Part shown: positions 16,480 through 26,089 of the stretch, piece after piece
How positions within the stretch are numbered: the stretch's first letter is position 1
Layout of the letters: every line of letters starts with the position of its first letter
From: Streptomyces monomycini
Lineage (GTDB): Bacteria; Actinomycetota; Actinomycetes; Streptomycetales; Streptomycetaceae
NCBI RefSeq assembly: GCF_022271435.1
Contig: NZ_JAFIQY010000001.1
Location: forward strand, 62,001 to 126,000
DNA: 64,000 bases
Direction of reading: 5' to 3'
Notes under the pieces: generated by a model
The model's database searches: none
The model's input: only the letters and a program-made list of their open reading frames with translations
What the model was told of the DNA's origin: nothing
Made by a program: the position numbers and the translations under genes

Positions 16480-16563
16480 ACCGGGGCGTGCAGTAACGAT
16501 TTCTCGAACGCCGGGCGCGGCTAGGGTTGGGGCTCCCTTTCGTCTCGTGGAGGTGCCCGGACG

Positions 16564-19500
16564 GTGCCCGACAGCTTTGTTCACCTGCACAATCACACCG
16601 AATATTCCATGCTCGACGGCGCACAGAAACTCAAACCCATGTTCGCCGAAGTCGCACGCCAGTCGATGCCCGCCGTCGCGATGAGCGATCACGGGAACAT
16701 GTTCGGCGCCTACGAGTTCCACCAGGTGTCCAAAGGCTTCGACGACGTCAAACCGATCATCGGCATCGAGGCCTATGTCGCCCCCTCCTTCCGCCGCCAC
16801 CGTAAACAGGAATTCTGGGGCCCTGGCGGGCAGCGCGCCATGTCGGACGACGGCGAGGGCTCGAAAGACGTCTCCGGCGGCGGCCGGTTCACCCATATGA
16901 CGATGTGGGCCCGGAACGTGCAGGGCCTGCGCAATCTCTTCTACCTGTCCACCGAGGCCAGTTACAGCGGGCAATTCCCGGCCGGCAAACCCCGTATGGA
17001 CATGGAGCTGATCGGCGAGCACGCCGAGGGCATCATCGCGACGACCGGCTGCCCCTCCGGCGCGATCCAGACCCGGCTGCGGCTGAACCAGTACGCCGAG
17101 GCCCGCGAGGTCGCCGCCGCCTATCAGGACATCTTCGGCCGCGAGAACTACTTCCTGGAGCTGATGGACCACGGCCTGTCCATCGAACGGGACGTCCGGA
17201 ACGGGCTGCTGCGCCTGGCCGAGGACCTGAGCATCCCCCTGCTGGCCACCAACGACGCGCACTACATCCACGAGGACCAGGCGGACGCGCACGACAACCT
17301 GCTGTGCATCGGCGTCGGAAAGAACAAGGCCGACGAGAAACGCTTCAGGTTCCAGGGCGGCGGCTACTACCTGAAGACCGCGCAGGAGATGCGCGCCCTG
17401 TTCTCCGAACTTCCCGCGGCCTGCGACAACACCCTGTTGATCGCGGAACGCATCGAGTCGTACAACGAGGTCTTCGACTACGTCGACGAGATGCCGCAAT
17501 ACCCCGACGTGCCCGAGGGGGAAACCCAGGAGTCGTGGCTGCGCACGGAAGTATTGAAGGGCCTCACCACGCGCTACGGCGACCCCGTTCCCGCCGAGGT
17601 CATGGAGCGCTTCGAGACCGAGATGACGGTCATCGGGCCCATGGGTTTCTCCAGCTACTTCCTCGTCGTCGCGGACATCTGCAAATACGCGCGCGACAAC
17701 GGTGTGCCGGTCGGCCCGGGCCGCGGTTCGGCCACCGGTTCCCTCGTCGCCTATGCCACCCGTATCACCGAGCTGTGCCCCCTGGAGCACGGCCTGCTGT
17801 TCGAACGATTTCTGAACCCCGAGCGCATCAACCCGCCCGACGTCGACCTCGACTTCGACGACCGCCAGCGCGACAAGATGGTGCGCTACGTCACCGAGAA
17901 GTACGGCGACGCGTACACCGCCATGGTGAACACGTTCGGCAAGATCAAGGCCAAGAACGCGATCAAGGACTCCTCGCGCATCCTCGGCTATCCGTTCAGC
18001 CACGGCGAACGGATCACCAAAGCGCTGCCCCCGGACATCATGGGCAAGTCCATTCCCTTGGACGGCATCTTCGACCCCGGGCACCCGCGGTACGGCGAGG
18101 CCGGCGAGATCCGGCAGATGTACGAGAACGAGCCGGACGTCAAGAAGGTCATCGACACGGCCAAAGGCGTGGAGGGCCTGACGCGCGGCACCGGCGTGCA
18201 CGCGGCCGCGGTGATTCTCTCCAAGACCAAGCTGACGGACCGTATCCCGCTGCACATGCGCGCCGCGGACGGTGTGAAGATCACCGGCTTCGACTATCCG
18301 TCCTGCGAGGCCATGGGCCTGGTCAAGATGGACTTCCTGGGGCTGCGCAACCTGGGCGTCATCGACCACGCCCTGCAGAACATCCGGGAGAACCGCGGCA
18401 CCAAGCTGGCCACCGTCGACCCGATGGACGGTGACCCGGAGAAGGTCGTCATCCCCCTCGACGACGAGAGGACCTTCGAACTGCTCGGCCGCGGCGACAC
18501 CTTCGGCGTCTTCCAGCTCGACGGCGGCGGCATGCGCGCCCTGCTGAAACTGATGGAACCCTCACGATTCGAGGACATCGCGGCGGCCCTCGCCCTGTAC
18601 CGGCCCGGCCCGATGGCCGCCAACGCGCACACCAACTACGCGCTGCGGCAGAACGGCAAGCAGGATCCGGACCCGATCCATCCTGAGCTGAAGGAGATCC
18701 TCGACCCGATCCTGGGCTCCACCCACCATCTGCTCATCTTCCAGGAGCAGATCATGGCCATCGCCCGGACCCTCGCCGGATACACCCTCGGCGGCGCCGA
18801 CATGCTGCGCCGCGCGATGGGAAAGAAGAAGCCGGAAGTGCTGGCGGCGGAGTGGGAGAAGTTCCACGCCGGCATGCGGACGAACGGCTACTCCGAGGAG
18901 GCCGTCAAGGCCATCTGGGACGTCATGCTCCCGTTCTCCGGATACGCGTTCAACAAGTCCCACACCGCCGGGTACGGTCTGGTCTCCTACTGGACCGCCT
19001 ACCTCAAGGCGAACTACCCGGCCGAATACATGGCCGCGCTGCTGACGTCCGTCGGAGACGACAAGGACAAGGCGGGCATCTACCTGGCCGACGCGCGCAA
19101 GCTGGGCGTCACCGTCATGCCGCCCGACGTCAACGAGTCCGTCGCGGAGTTCGCGGCCATCGGCGACGACGTACGCTTCGGCCTCCGGTCGGTACGCAAT
19201 GTCGGCGACAACGTCATCGAAACCATCATCGCGGCCCGTAAGACCAAGGGAAAGTTCGCCTCCTTCGCCGATTTCCTCGACAAGGCCGAACTGCCCGCGC
19301 TCAACAAGCGGGCGGTCGAGTCCCTCATCAAGGCCGGCGCCTTCGACTCCCTCGGCCACACCCGCAAAGGCCTGACCGCCGCGCACGAACCGGCCATCGA
19401 CGCGGTCGTGCCACTGAAGAAGGCCGCCGCGTACGGGCAGGACGACCTGTTCGCCGGGATCGGGGGCACCGAAGACGGCGAGGCGTCCGGATTCGGCCTC

Positions 19501-20163
19501 GACGTGAAGATCGACGAGAGTGAATGGCCACGGAAACAGCTGCTCTCCACCGAGCGGGAAATGCTCGGGATGTATGTCTCGGCGCACCCGCTGGACGGCA
19601 CCGAGCACATCCTTTCCGCGAACCGGGACACCACCATTCCCGAACTGGTGGCTTCCGGCCGCACCGAAGGCGTGGTGCGCCTTTCCGGACTGATCACCAG
19701 CGTCCAGCCGAAGACGACCAAGCAGGGCAACGCCTGGGCGATCGTCAACCTGGCCGACCGGGACGGCACCATCGAGGTCCTGTTCTTCCCCGCCACCTAC
19801 CAGCTCGTGGTGGGCGCCCTGGTCGAGGACAGCGTGGTGTCGGTCCAGGGCCGCATCAACGACCGTGACGGCACGGTCAGCATCTTCGGGCAGGAGCTGA
19901 ACGTACTCGACATCACCTCGGCGGAACGCACCGGAGCCGCACCCGTGCAGCTCAGCCTGCCCTACCACCGCGTCAACGAGCCCACCCTCAAGGAACTCAA
20001 GCGCATCATGGGGGCACACCCCGGGGACAACCCCGTCCACCTCGCGGTGCGCGGAGTGCAGAAGACGATCGTCTACCAGCTCCACACCATGGTGAATCCG
20101 GCCACGCTCGCCTCCGACATCAAGGGCTCCTTCGGCCCGGACGCGTGGCAAGGCGTGGTGTGA
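16564..20163 (+). CDS. dnaE: DNA polymerase III alpha subunit (DnaE1-type), probable paralogue
   Basis: Full-length C-family polymerase of 1199 residues. Domains in order: PHP (HLHNHTEYS with His7, His9, His11; SDHGNM), palm and thumb with the catalytic triad (PDVDLDFDD: Asp428 and Asp430; LVKMDFLGLRNLG: Asp590), fingers (GTGVHAAAVIL, YRPGPMAAN), helix-hairpin-helix region (ADFLDKAELPALNKRAVESLIKAGAFD) and a C-terminal OB fold (VRLSGLITSV to about 1110). Motifs appear intact. GTG at 16564 follows GGAGGT by 9 nt. The sequence differs widely from the S. coelicolor-type housekeeping DnaE as I remember it, and the gene stands alone among accessory genes, so it is probably a second copy rather than the essential one. 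An ImuB/DnaE2 mutasome context is absent. Confidence 0.93.
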   Translation: MPDSFVHLHNHTEYSMLDGAQKLKPMFAEVARQSMPAVAMSDHGNMFGAYEFHQVSKGFDDVKPIIGIEAYVAPSFRRHRKQEFWGPGGQRAMSDDGEGSKDVSGGGRFTHMTMWARNVQGLRNLFYLSTEASYSGQFPAGKPRMDMELIGEHAEGIIATTGCPSGAIQTRLRLNQYAEAREVAAAYQDIFGRENYFLELMDHGLSIERDVRNGLLRLAEDLSIPLLATNDAHYIHEDQADAHDNLLCIGVGKNKADEKRFRFQGGGYYLKTAQEMRALFSELPAACDNTLLIAERIESYNEVFDYVDEMPQYPDVPEGETQESWLRTEVLKGLTTRYGDPVPAEVMERFETEMTVIGPMGFSSYFLVVADICKYARDNGVPVGPGRGSATGSLVAYATRITELCPLEHGLLFERFLNPERINPPDVDLDFDDRQRDKMVRYVTEKYGDAYTAMVNTFGKIKAKNAIKDSSRILGYPFSHGERITKALPPDIMGKSIPLDGIFDPGHPRYGEAGEIRQMYENEPDVKKVIDTAKGVEGLTRGTGVHAAAVILSKTKLTDRIPLHMRAADGVKITGFDYPSCEAMGLVKMDFLGLRNLGVIDHALQNIRENRGTKLATVDPMDGDPEKVVIPLDDERTFELLGRGDTFGVFQLDGGGMRALLKLMEPSRFEDIAAALALYRPGPMAANAHTNYALRQNGKQDPDPIHPELKEILDPILGSTHHLLIFQEQIMAIARTLAGYTLGGADMLRRAMGKKKPEVLAAEWEKFHAGMRTNGYSEEAVKAIWDVMLPFSGYAFNKSHTAGYGLVSYWTAYLKANYPAEYMAALLTSVGDDKDKAGIYLADARKLGVTVMPPDVNESVAEFAAIGDDVRFGLRSVRNVGDNVIETIIAARKTKGKFASFADFLDKAELPALNKRAVESLIKAGAFDSLGHTRKGLTAAHEPAIDAVVPLKKAAAYGQDDLFAGIGGTEDGEASGFGLDVKIDESEWPRKQLLSTEREMLGMYVSAHPLDGTEHILSANRDTTIPELVASGRTEGVVRLSGLITSVQPKTTKQGNAWAIVNLADRDGTIEVLFFPATYQLVVGALVEDSVVSVQGRINDRDGTVSIFGQELNVLDITSAERTGAAPVQLSLPYHRVNEPTLKELKRIMGAHPGDNPVHLAVRGVQKTIVYQLHTMVNPATLASDIKGSFGPDAWQGVV

Positions 20164-20191
20164 GCGGAGCGGACCGCGCAGATGAAGAGAT

Positions 20192-20560
20192 TCATCCGCG
20201 GTTCGACCACCCCCCTCCGTGCGCGAGCGGCTCCTGAGAAGTATGGCGGCGGAGTACGGCGTGCCACGCCTGCCAGGTGGCCTCGCGGCTGCCGAAGGGC
20301 GCGTAGTCGATCTTCAGGACGGTGAAAAGGGGTGCGACCAGAGCGAGAAACGTCGGTTCGGCCATACAGGAGGGGCCTCGCGCCCGGCAGAGTTCCGTCT
20401 CCACGGTGGGAGCGCTCGCGCCTACGTGGATCCAGAGGCCGCCCGCACGGCTGACTCGCGCCATCGCCGCGACGAAGCGCCGCCGGTCCGTCATCCGCGG
20501 CGGGGCATGCAGCACGCCCCGCTCCAGTGCGACCGGAACATGTCGTACCGGAGGTCGCCA
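20192..20560 (-). pseudogene. SAM-dependent methyltransferase remnant
   Basis: The frame ending in TGA at 20192 encodes a C-terminal methyltransferase half: LERGVLHAPPRMTDRRRFVA (post-motif II/III) then MARVSRAGGLWIHVG. No start or motif I (GxGxG) is present. Just upstream the protein-like sequence VLVGDLRYDMF lies in another frame, implying a frameshift near 20540, and further upstream the strand is occupied by the DUF5825-like remnant. The gene is truncated and frame-shifted. The exact 5' limit is approximate. Confidence 0.6.
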
Positions 20561-20642
20561 ACCAGGACCTGATGCGGCTGGACGGCAGCCGCCTGCTCAG
20601 CGCCGAGCCCCTGGCCCCGGCCCTCGCCGCCGGAGGGGCCCG

Positions 20643-21296
<654 letters not shown>

Positions 21297-21745
21297 GAAG
21301 CTGGTGGGCGGGGTGTTCCTGGAGTGGTACACGGCTCTCGCGGTCGCCGCCATAGGCATCTCCCTGTTTCCCGTCCTCAAGCCGTACGGGAAACACCTGT
21401 CGACGGGATATCTCGTGCTCCGGGTGACGGAGGGCGCGGCCATTCTCGCGGTGGGAATCCATTTCCTGGCGAGCCGGCACCGATTCGAGGACCACGACCT
21501 GCTCGTCCACGCCCTGTCCGGCACCGCCGGACTCGTCCCGTCCTGCCTGCCGCAGCGCTCCGGGCTGATCGCCAAGTGGCTGTCGCTGCTGGGGCCGGCG
21601 GGCTACGCCGCTCTCCTGGCAGGAGTCGTGGCCGATGCGCTGGGAGCGGCCGACCTAGGTTCCGGTGCCGGAAGCGCGTTCCTCGTGCCCGGCGGCCTGT
21701 TCGAGATCATGTTCCCGCTGTTGTTGACCTTCAGGGGGGCGCACT
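21297..21745 (+). pseudogene. DUF4386 membrane-protein remnant
   Basis: Fused in frame to the shifted end of the DUF5825-like remnant. It encodes GVFLEWYTALAVAAIGISLF, PVLKPYGKHLSTGYLVLRVTEG and RSGLIAKWLSLLGPAGYAAL with four hydrophobic stretches, matching the middle and end of DUF4386 proteins. The N-terminal helices are missing, an internal stretch between helices seems shortened, and the frame runs on past the expected end into DNA antisense to the response-regulator gene. Both ends are therefore broken and it is probably not functional. Confidence 0.55.
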
Positions 21746-21849
21746 CCCGAACCGGGCCCCCGCGCGCGGGTACGGGGGCGCGTGCTGAGCACCCAGGCGC
21801 TGGACCGTACGCCGGTCCGAGCCCCGGTCGGTCCTCGGCGGACGTGTGG

Positions 21850-22500
21850 TCACAGCAGGCCCAGATCCCGGGCGCGCAGTGCGGCCTGGGTACGGTCGCG
21901 CAGGCCGAGGCGGCCGAGGATGCGGGAGATGTGGTTCTTCACGGTGCCTTCGCTGAGGTAGAGCTGCGCGGCGATCTCCCGGTTGGTGCGGCCTTGTGCC
22001 ACGAGGCGCAGGATGTCGATCTCGCGCGGGCTGAGGGCGACGCCCGGCTCCGCCCCGGGGCCCGCGGTGGGCAGGGAGTCGGTGAGGTGGCGGGTCACGG
22101 AGGCGTCGAGCTGGGTGACGCCCGCGTGCGCGAGCCGGACCGCGTGGGCGAGTTCGCCGGCCGGCAGGTCCTTGAGCAGATAGCCGCAGGCTCCCGCGCG
22201 CAGGGCTTGGACGACGTACTCCTTGTCGTCGAACGTCGTCAGCATCACCGTCCGGCACTCCGGCGCCTCGCCCCGCAGGACGGCGACCGCCTCGACGCCG
22301 TCCATTCCCGGCATCCGGACGTCCATCAGTACGACGTCCGGGCTGAGTTCGAGCACCTTCGCGACGGCTTCGCGGCCGTCCACCGCGGTGCCGACGACCG
22401 TGATGCCCGGCCGGATGGCGAGCAGCGAGGCGATGCCGTCCCGGATGAGCCGCTGGTCGTCCACGACGAGTACCCGTACCGACGCCGCCACCTCGCTCAT
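21850..22500 (-). CDS. NarL/FixJ-type response regulator
   Basis: Protein of 216 residues. Receiver domain has the acidic pair Asp14-Asp15, phospho-acceptor Asp60 (VVLMDVRMPGMDG), Thr in MLTTFDD and Lys in YLLKDLP. The C-terminal LuxR-type helix-turn-helix shows LSPREIDILRLVAQGRTNREIA and YLSEGTVKNHISRILGRL. It overlaps the upstream kinase gene by ATGA, so the pair is co-translated. A divergent membrane-protein gene at 23894 is the likely target. Confidence 0.95.
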   Translation of the reverse strand: MSEVAASVRVLVVDDQRLIRDGIASLLAIRPGITVVGTAVDGREAVAKVLELSPDVVLMDVRMPGMDGVEAVAVLRGEAPECRTVMLTTFDDKEYVVQALRAGACGYLLKDLPAGELAHAVRLAHAGVTQLDASVTRHLTDSLPTAGPGAEPGVALSPREIDILRLVAQGRTNREIAAQLYLSEGTVKNHISRILGRLGLRDRTQAALRARDLGLL

Positions 22501-23648
22501 CTCACGCCTTCCTCACGGCGGCCCCGCGGCACCGTCACCGTCAGCCGGGTCCCCTTGCCCGGGCCGCTGTCGATGTGCACGCTCCCGCCCACCAGGTGCA
22601 CCCGTTCCCGCATGCCGACCAGCCCGAACCCGGTGGCGGCCCCGTCCGGGGTGAAGCCGTGGCCGTCGTCGGACACCACGAGGCGTGCCGCGTCCGCTGT
22701 CAGGCGGACCGCCACCGTGACCCGCGAGGCCCGCGCGTGGCGGCGCGCGTTGGTCAGGCCTTCCTGCGCGGCCCGGTAGAGCGCGGTCAGCTCCGCCGGG
22801 CCGTAGCCGTCCTCGGCACCGTCCACCTGCACGGTGACCTGGGGCCGGTCCTCGCCGTCGCGCGCCAGCCCCGCGAGCATCGCCGTCAGCGGCCTGTGTG
22901 GCTCCTCGTCCCGCAGTGCCCGCACCGACTGCCGTACGTCGCCCAGCGCGCGCTTCACCGACAGTCGCGCCTCGTCGACCGCGCGCTGCGCGGAGTCGGG
23001 TTGCAGAATCCGGAACTCGGAGGCGATCTGCAGCTGTACGGAGACCGCGGTGAGGTGGTGCCCGAGGCTGTCGTGGATGTCCCGCGCGAGGCGGTTGCGC
23101 TCGGCCGCGGCGGACAGGTCCGCGACCTGCGCGGCGTACTGCTCCAGGGCGCGCCGTCCGCGCTGTTCACCGATGGCGACAGCCGCCATGGAGAGGGCGA
23201 GGATGAGGCCGACGCAGAGCATCAGCAGGTCGGCCACGCGCTCCACGTCGCGGTGCCAGCCCGGCTCGGTCAGCGCGTATCCGGTGAGGAGTCCGGCCAC
23301 GCACAGCGCCGCCAGCGCGAGTGCGACACCGCGCCCGCACACGAAGTAGGCGGTGAACGGCAGGAGGACGAAGAGGGCCTGGGCCAGCCCCGACTCGTCG
23401 AGAGCGACCACCCCGGCGATCAGTCCGACCCGCGCGAGCATCGGCACGCAAGCCCGGACGGGGAGGCCGCGCCGCTCCACCGTCTCCAGGGCGACCAGCG
23501 CCGCGAGCCCCGTTGCGAAACCAGCCGTGCGCCAGAGTGGCGGACCGGGGCCGGGGGCGAGGCCGGCCACCGTGTAGTAGAGACCGCCGACCAGCACCGC
23601 GGCGTACAGCAGGGGCGACACCCACGGCACCGGTACGTACGCCGCCAT
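22497..23648 (-). CDS. DesK/NarX-type sensor histidine kinase
   Basis: Protein of 383 residues. About five to six hydrophobic segments (residues 10-165) form the sensor, followed by HisKA_3 with the phospho-acceptor His192 in RLARDIHDSLGHHL, then an HATPase domain with AAQEGLTNARRHA (N box), SDDGHGFTP and FGLVGMRERV (G boxes). The ATG at 23648 follows GGAGG; the open frame upstream lacks such a site. It overlaps the response regulator by ATGA. Signal unknown, likely envelope stress or membrane state. Confidence 0.94.
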   Translation of the reverse strand: MAAYVPVPWVSPLLYAAVLVGGLYYTVAGLAPGPGPPLWRTAGFATGLAALVALETVERRGLPVRACVPMLARVGLIAGVVALDESGLAQALFVLLPFTAYFVCGRGVALALAALCVAGLLTGYALTEPGWHRDVERVADLLMLCVGLILALSMAAVAIGEQRGRRALEQYAAQVADLSAAAERNRLARDIHDSLGHHLTAVSVQLQIASEFRILQPDSAQRAVDEARLSVKRALGDVRQSVRALRDEEPHRPLTAMLAGLARDGEDRPQVTVQVDGAEDGYGPAELTALYRAAQEGLTNARRHARASRVTVAVRLTADAARLVVSDDGHGFTPDGAATGFGLVGMRERVHLVGGSVHIDSGPGKGTRLTVTVPRGRREEGVR

Positions 23649-23893
23649 GCGCCCACCCCCCTCCTGCCTGCCGCCCAGGCTAGGCGGGCGGCGGCCGGGG
23701 AGCGAGGGCACGGGGCGGGCGCCGGCGAATGTGGCCGGGCGGCACGTGCCGGCCAGCCGTACGGCAGGTGACTCCCGGCGGCGGTTCTCGCCGTTCCACA
23801 TCTGCCGGGAACGGCCGGCGGCTCTTTAGCGTTCTCGGCCCCGGCCCGCCAAGCCCTGGGCCGGGGCGGCCCTTCGACGCATGGGAGCGTCTC

Positions 23894-24511
23894 ATGCCCA
23901 CACCCCAGTACGGTCGGCTCACCTGCACCGGCGTGCTGTCCGGCACCCTGTCCGGGCTCTTCACCGCCCTGCCCGCGTTCGTCGAGATCTTCACCGGGGA
24001 GACCGCGACGACCAGTTTCTTCCTCGCCCTGGCCCCCGCGCTCGCGCTGCCGCTGCTGGCCGCGATGCACCAGCGTCAGAGCACGGTCACCGGCCGCTTC
24101 GGGGAGACGGCCTACGTCATCAACCTCATCGGCCTCGGCCTGTTCGGCGGCGCCGCGTTCGCCTCGAACCTCGTGCTGTTCTACTTCGACGATGCGGTCG
24201 TCAAGAAGACCCTGACCGGCCCCACGGTGCCCGCGCTCATCGGTTGCGCGGCCGTCTTCGCCGTGGGCTGCGCGCTGTTCGGGGCGGCGACGGTGCGGGC
24301 CCGGGTGTTTCCGCGGGTCCCGTCATGGGCGTACGCGACCGTGCCGCCCCAATTAGCGTTCCTGACCGCCCTGCCCGAATCCGCGCTTACCAGCGCCCTG
24401 CACATCGCGGTCGGCGCCACCTTGATCTGGCTCGCTTCCGCCCTGTGGCAGCCCGCCCGGACGGCGGCCCTACGGGCGGAAGCCCTCGCAGGCGGCACCG
24501 GTCCCGGCTGA
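23894..24511 (+). CDS. Integral membrane protein with TTA codon
   Basis: Protein of 205 residues with about five membrane helices (TGVLSGTLSGLFTALPAFVE, FFLALAPALALPLLAA, INLIGLGLFGGAAFASNLVL, VPALIGCAAVFAVGCALFG, and a last one near residue 180). I do not recognise a family. GGGAG lies 6 nt before the ATG. It is divergent from the two-component pair with a 245-bp gap, so it may be controlled by it. Codon 154 is TTA (24353-24355), suggesting bldA dependence. A strong hairpin follows the stop. Confidence 0.8.
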   Translation: MPTPQYGRLTCTGVLSGTLSGLFTALPAFVEIFTGETATTSFFLALAPALALPLLAAMHQRQSTVTGRFGETAYVINLIGLGLFGGAAFASNLVLFYFDDAVVKKTLTGPTVPALIGCAAVFAVGCALFGAATVRARVFPRVPSWAYATVPPQLAFLTALPESALTSALHIAVGATLIWLASALWQPARTAALRAEALAGGTGPG

Positions 24512-24959
24512 ACCCGGCTCCGGCGGCCTCGGCGGCCGGGCCCGGGGAGGCACGGGCGGGCAGCCGGACGTCCTTCCGACGGCCGGCTGCCCGCCCCCGT
24601 CCGCCTGTTCGGTCTCCTGAGCGCCGGCGTGCGCATCCGTCCGTCGGAGGCGTGCGCCATCGCGGTACGGACGCCGCGCACGCCCCTTGTGCGCCGGTGG
24701 CGGCCGGCGGAAGGATAGTTAATGGTGAAAGTACCCCGGGCACCGGTAAACGCCGGCGGCCTATGGAGAGGCGCGGGGCGGTATGCGGGCGCCGCCCCCG
24801 GGCGAAGAGAGGTGCCGGGGTACACGGGCGGCTGATCGGGCCGTCGATTCCTGTCGGACGGGTAGTCAGGAGCTTTTCCCCTTATTGGTACTGGCCGATC
24901 GGCCGGCGGAGCAAGCGTGCGGTACGGCGGGATCCGGCGAGTGGTAGGGGAGCACATCC
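24512..24959. other. 448-bp intergenic region before the prenyltransferase gene
   Basis: It holds the terminator at 24552-24600 and a GGCCGATCGGCC palindrome near 24895. A 37-codon frame at 24722-24835 with a GGAAGGA-like site was considered and not accepted. Otherwise nothing supportable. Confidence 0.5.
24552..24600 (+). terminator. Intrinsic-type hairpin after membrane-protein gene
   Basis: ACGGGCGGGCAGCCGG (24552-24567) pairs with CCGGCTGCCCGCCC (24583-24596), with a 15-nt loop and no long T tract, the usual streptomycete form. Confidence 0.7.
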
Positions 24960-26084
24960 ATGTCGTCTCTGCGGTCGGCGTCGTCTTCGCGGTCGGCGCC
25001 CCGAGTTTCTGCGAGCACGACCTTCTCGGACTATGCGGTCACCACCGCCACACGTCTTCTGGGCAGCGCGGGCGTGGATGCCGGCCAGGGGACGAGGGCG
25101 CTGCGGACGATGCTGTCGCCGTGGGGCGCGAGGCGGATAGGAACGCGTCCCGGCTGGCACTCCGACGTATGCGCCGACGGATCGCCGATCGAGTTCTCCG
25201 CGGCCTTTTCCCGAGAGGGTCTGCAGGTCCGGGCGCTCGTGGAGGCCTTGCCGGACCGGCTGAGCTCGTCGTCCGCACAGAAAGCCGCGCTCGCTCTCAC
25301 CCGCGGGCTGACCCAGGAATTCGGCGCCGCCGGTGACCGGCTGGCGGAGGTGTCGGACCTGTTCCTGCCGGCCGAGAATCCCACCGGCTTCGCCATGATG
25401 CACGCCGCCGCCCTCTCGCCGAACGGTGGGCCCGAATTCAAGGTCTACCTCAATCCGAACGCCAATGCCGGTATGACCGGCATCGAGCGGACACGTGCGG
25501 CCCTGGACCGCCTGGGATTCGCCAAGGCCTGGACGGCGGTCACGGAATACGCGGGCCGGGGGTTCGACCTCGACAGAATCGTCTATTTCGGTCTCGATCT
25601 GGTCGACGGCCCCGGTTCCCGCGTGAAGGTGTACTTCCGCCACTACGACGCTTCTCCGGCGGAACTCGACACCCGTATGGAGATTTCACTCCAGCACGAG
25701 TCCGGACTCCTGGGGGCTTTCTGCCGTCAGCTGACCGGCAGCGACAGTGAGGTACGGGCCCAGCCGCTCGTCAGCAATCTGACGTTCACGACCGCCGGCG
25801 GACACCAGCCGGTGTCCGCGACGCTGTACGTCCCGCTGTGGCTGCACACGGCGAGCGACCGGACCGTCCGGGACCGCATCAGCTCGGTCATGCGGGGGAT
25901 GGGCCTGCCCGTCGGCCGCTACCGGTCGCTGCTGCACCACATGGCCCGGCGTCCGCTCGCGTCCGGCCGGGGCATCCACACGTACGCGTCGGCGCGTGTG
26001 CAGCACGGCCGTCCCCGCCTGACCACGTACTGGTCGCCCGAACTCTACGACCGGTATCCGCCGGCCCGATACCAACGGGGGTGA
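24960..26084 (+). CDS. DMATS-family aromatic prenyltransferase
   Basis: Protein of 374 residues with the tryptophan dimethylallyltransferase (ABBA-fold, DMATS) pattern. Seen are an N-terminal helix region, WHSDVCADGSPIEFSAAFSR (substrate Glu and the beta-barrel start), FKVYLNPNA (Lys plus Tyr shield), VKVYFRHYD and PVSATLYVPLWLHTASD. Bacterial members attach a dimethylallyl or longer prenyl group to the indole of Trp or to related aromatic substrates without Mg-binding DDxxD motifs. AGGGGAG lies 6 nt before the ATG. It is followed at 5 bp by a PLP-enzyme gene. A conservon with a P450 is convergent. Position of prenylation cannot be predicted. Confidence 0.88.
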   Translation: MSSLRSASSSRSAPRVSASTTFSDYAVTTATRLLGSAGVDAGQGTRALRTMLSPWGARRIGTRPGWHSDVCADGSPIEFSAAFSREGLQVRALVEALPDRLSSSSAQKAALALTRGLTQEFGAAGDRLAEVSDLFLPAENPTGFAMMHAAALSPNGGPEFKVYLNPNANAGMTGIERTRAALDRLGFAKAWTAVTEYAGRGFDLDRIVYFGLDLVDGPGSRVKVYFRHYDASPAELDTRMEISLQHESGLLGAFCRQLTGSDSEVRAQPLVSNLTFTTAGGHQPVSATLYVPLWLHTASDRTVRDRISSVMRGMGLPVGRYRSLLHHMARRPLASGRGIHTYASARVQHGRPRLTTYWSPELYDRYPPARYQRG

Positions 26085-26089
26085 GCGCC

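Larger units (their letters stand above)
15865..16563. other. 699-bp divergent intergenic region between cupin and dnaE
   Basis: No gene supported. It holds a GGGAA-N7-TTCCC inverted repeat at 16013-16029 and a GAAGATATCTTG palindrome-like site near 15995 (both upstream of the cupin gene), three octamer repeats at 16093-16116, a hairpin-forming GC-rich stretch at 16213-16233, and an inverted repeat upstream of dnaE at 16423-16479. Base composition is lower in G+C than the surrounding genes. Confidence 0.6.

Noticed and set aside
16282..18369. Long open frame antisense to dnaE
   Set aside because: It mirrors dnaE codon bias, has no ribosome binding site and gives a low-complexity Val/Gly/Arg protein. 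It is a high-GC shadow.
24722..24835. A 37-codon frame with a GGAAGGA-like site before the prenyltransferase gene, a possible leader or substrate peptide
   Set aside because: About three quarters of third positions are G/C, below the neighbouring genes. No conserved motif, and no reason to link it with a DMATS enzyme that acts on small indoles.
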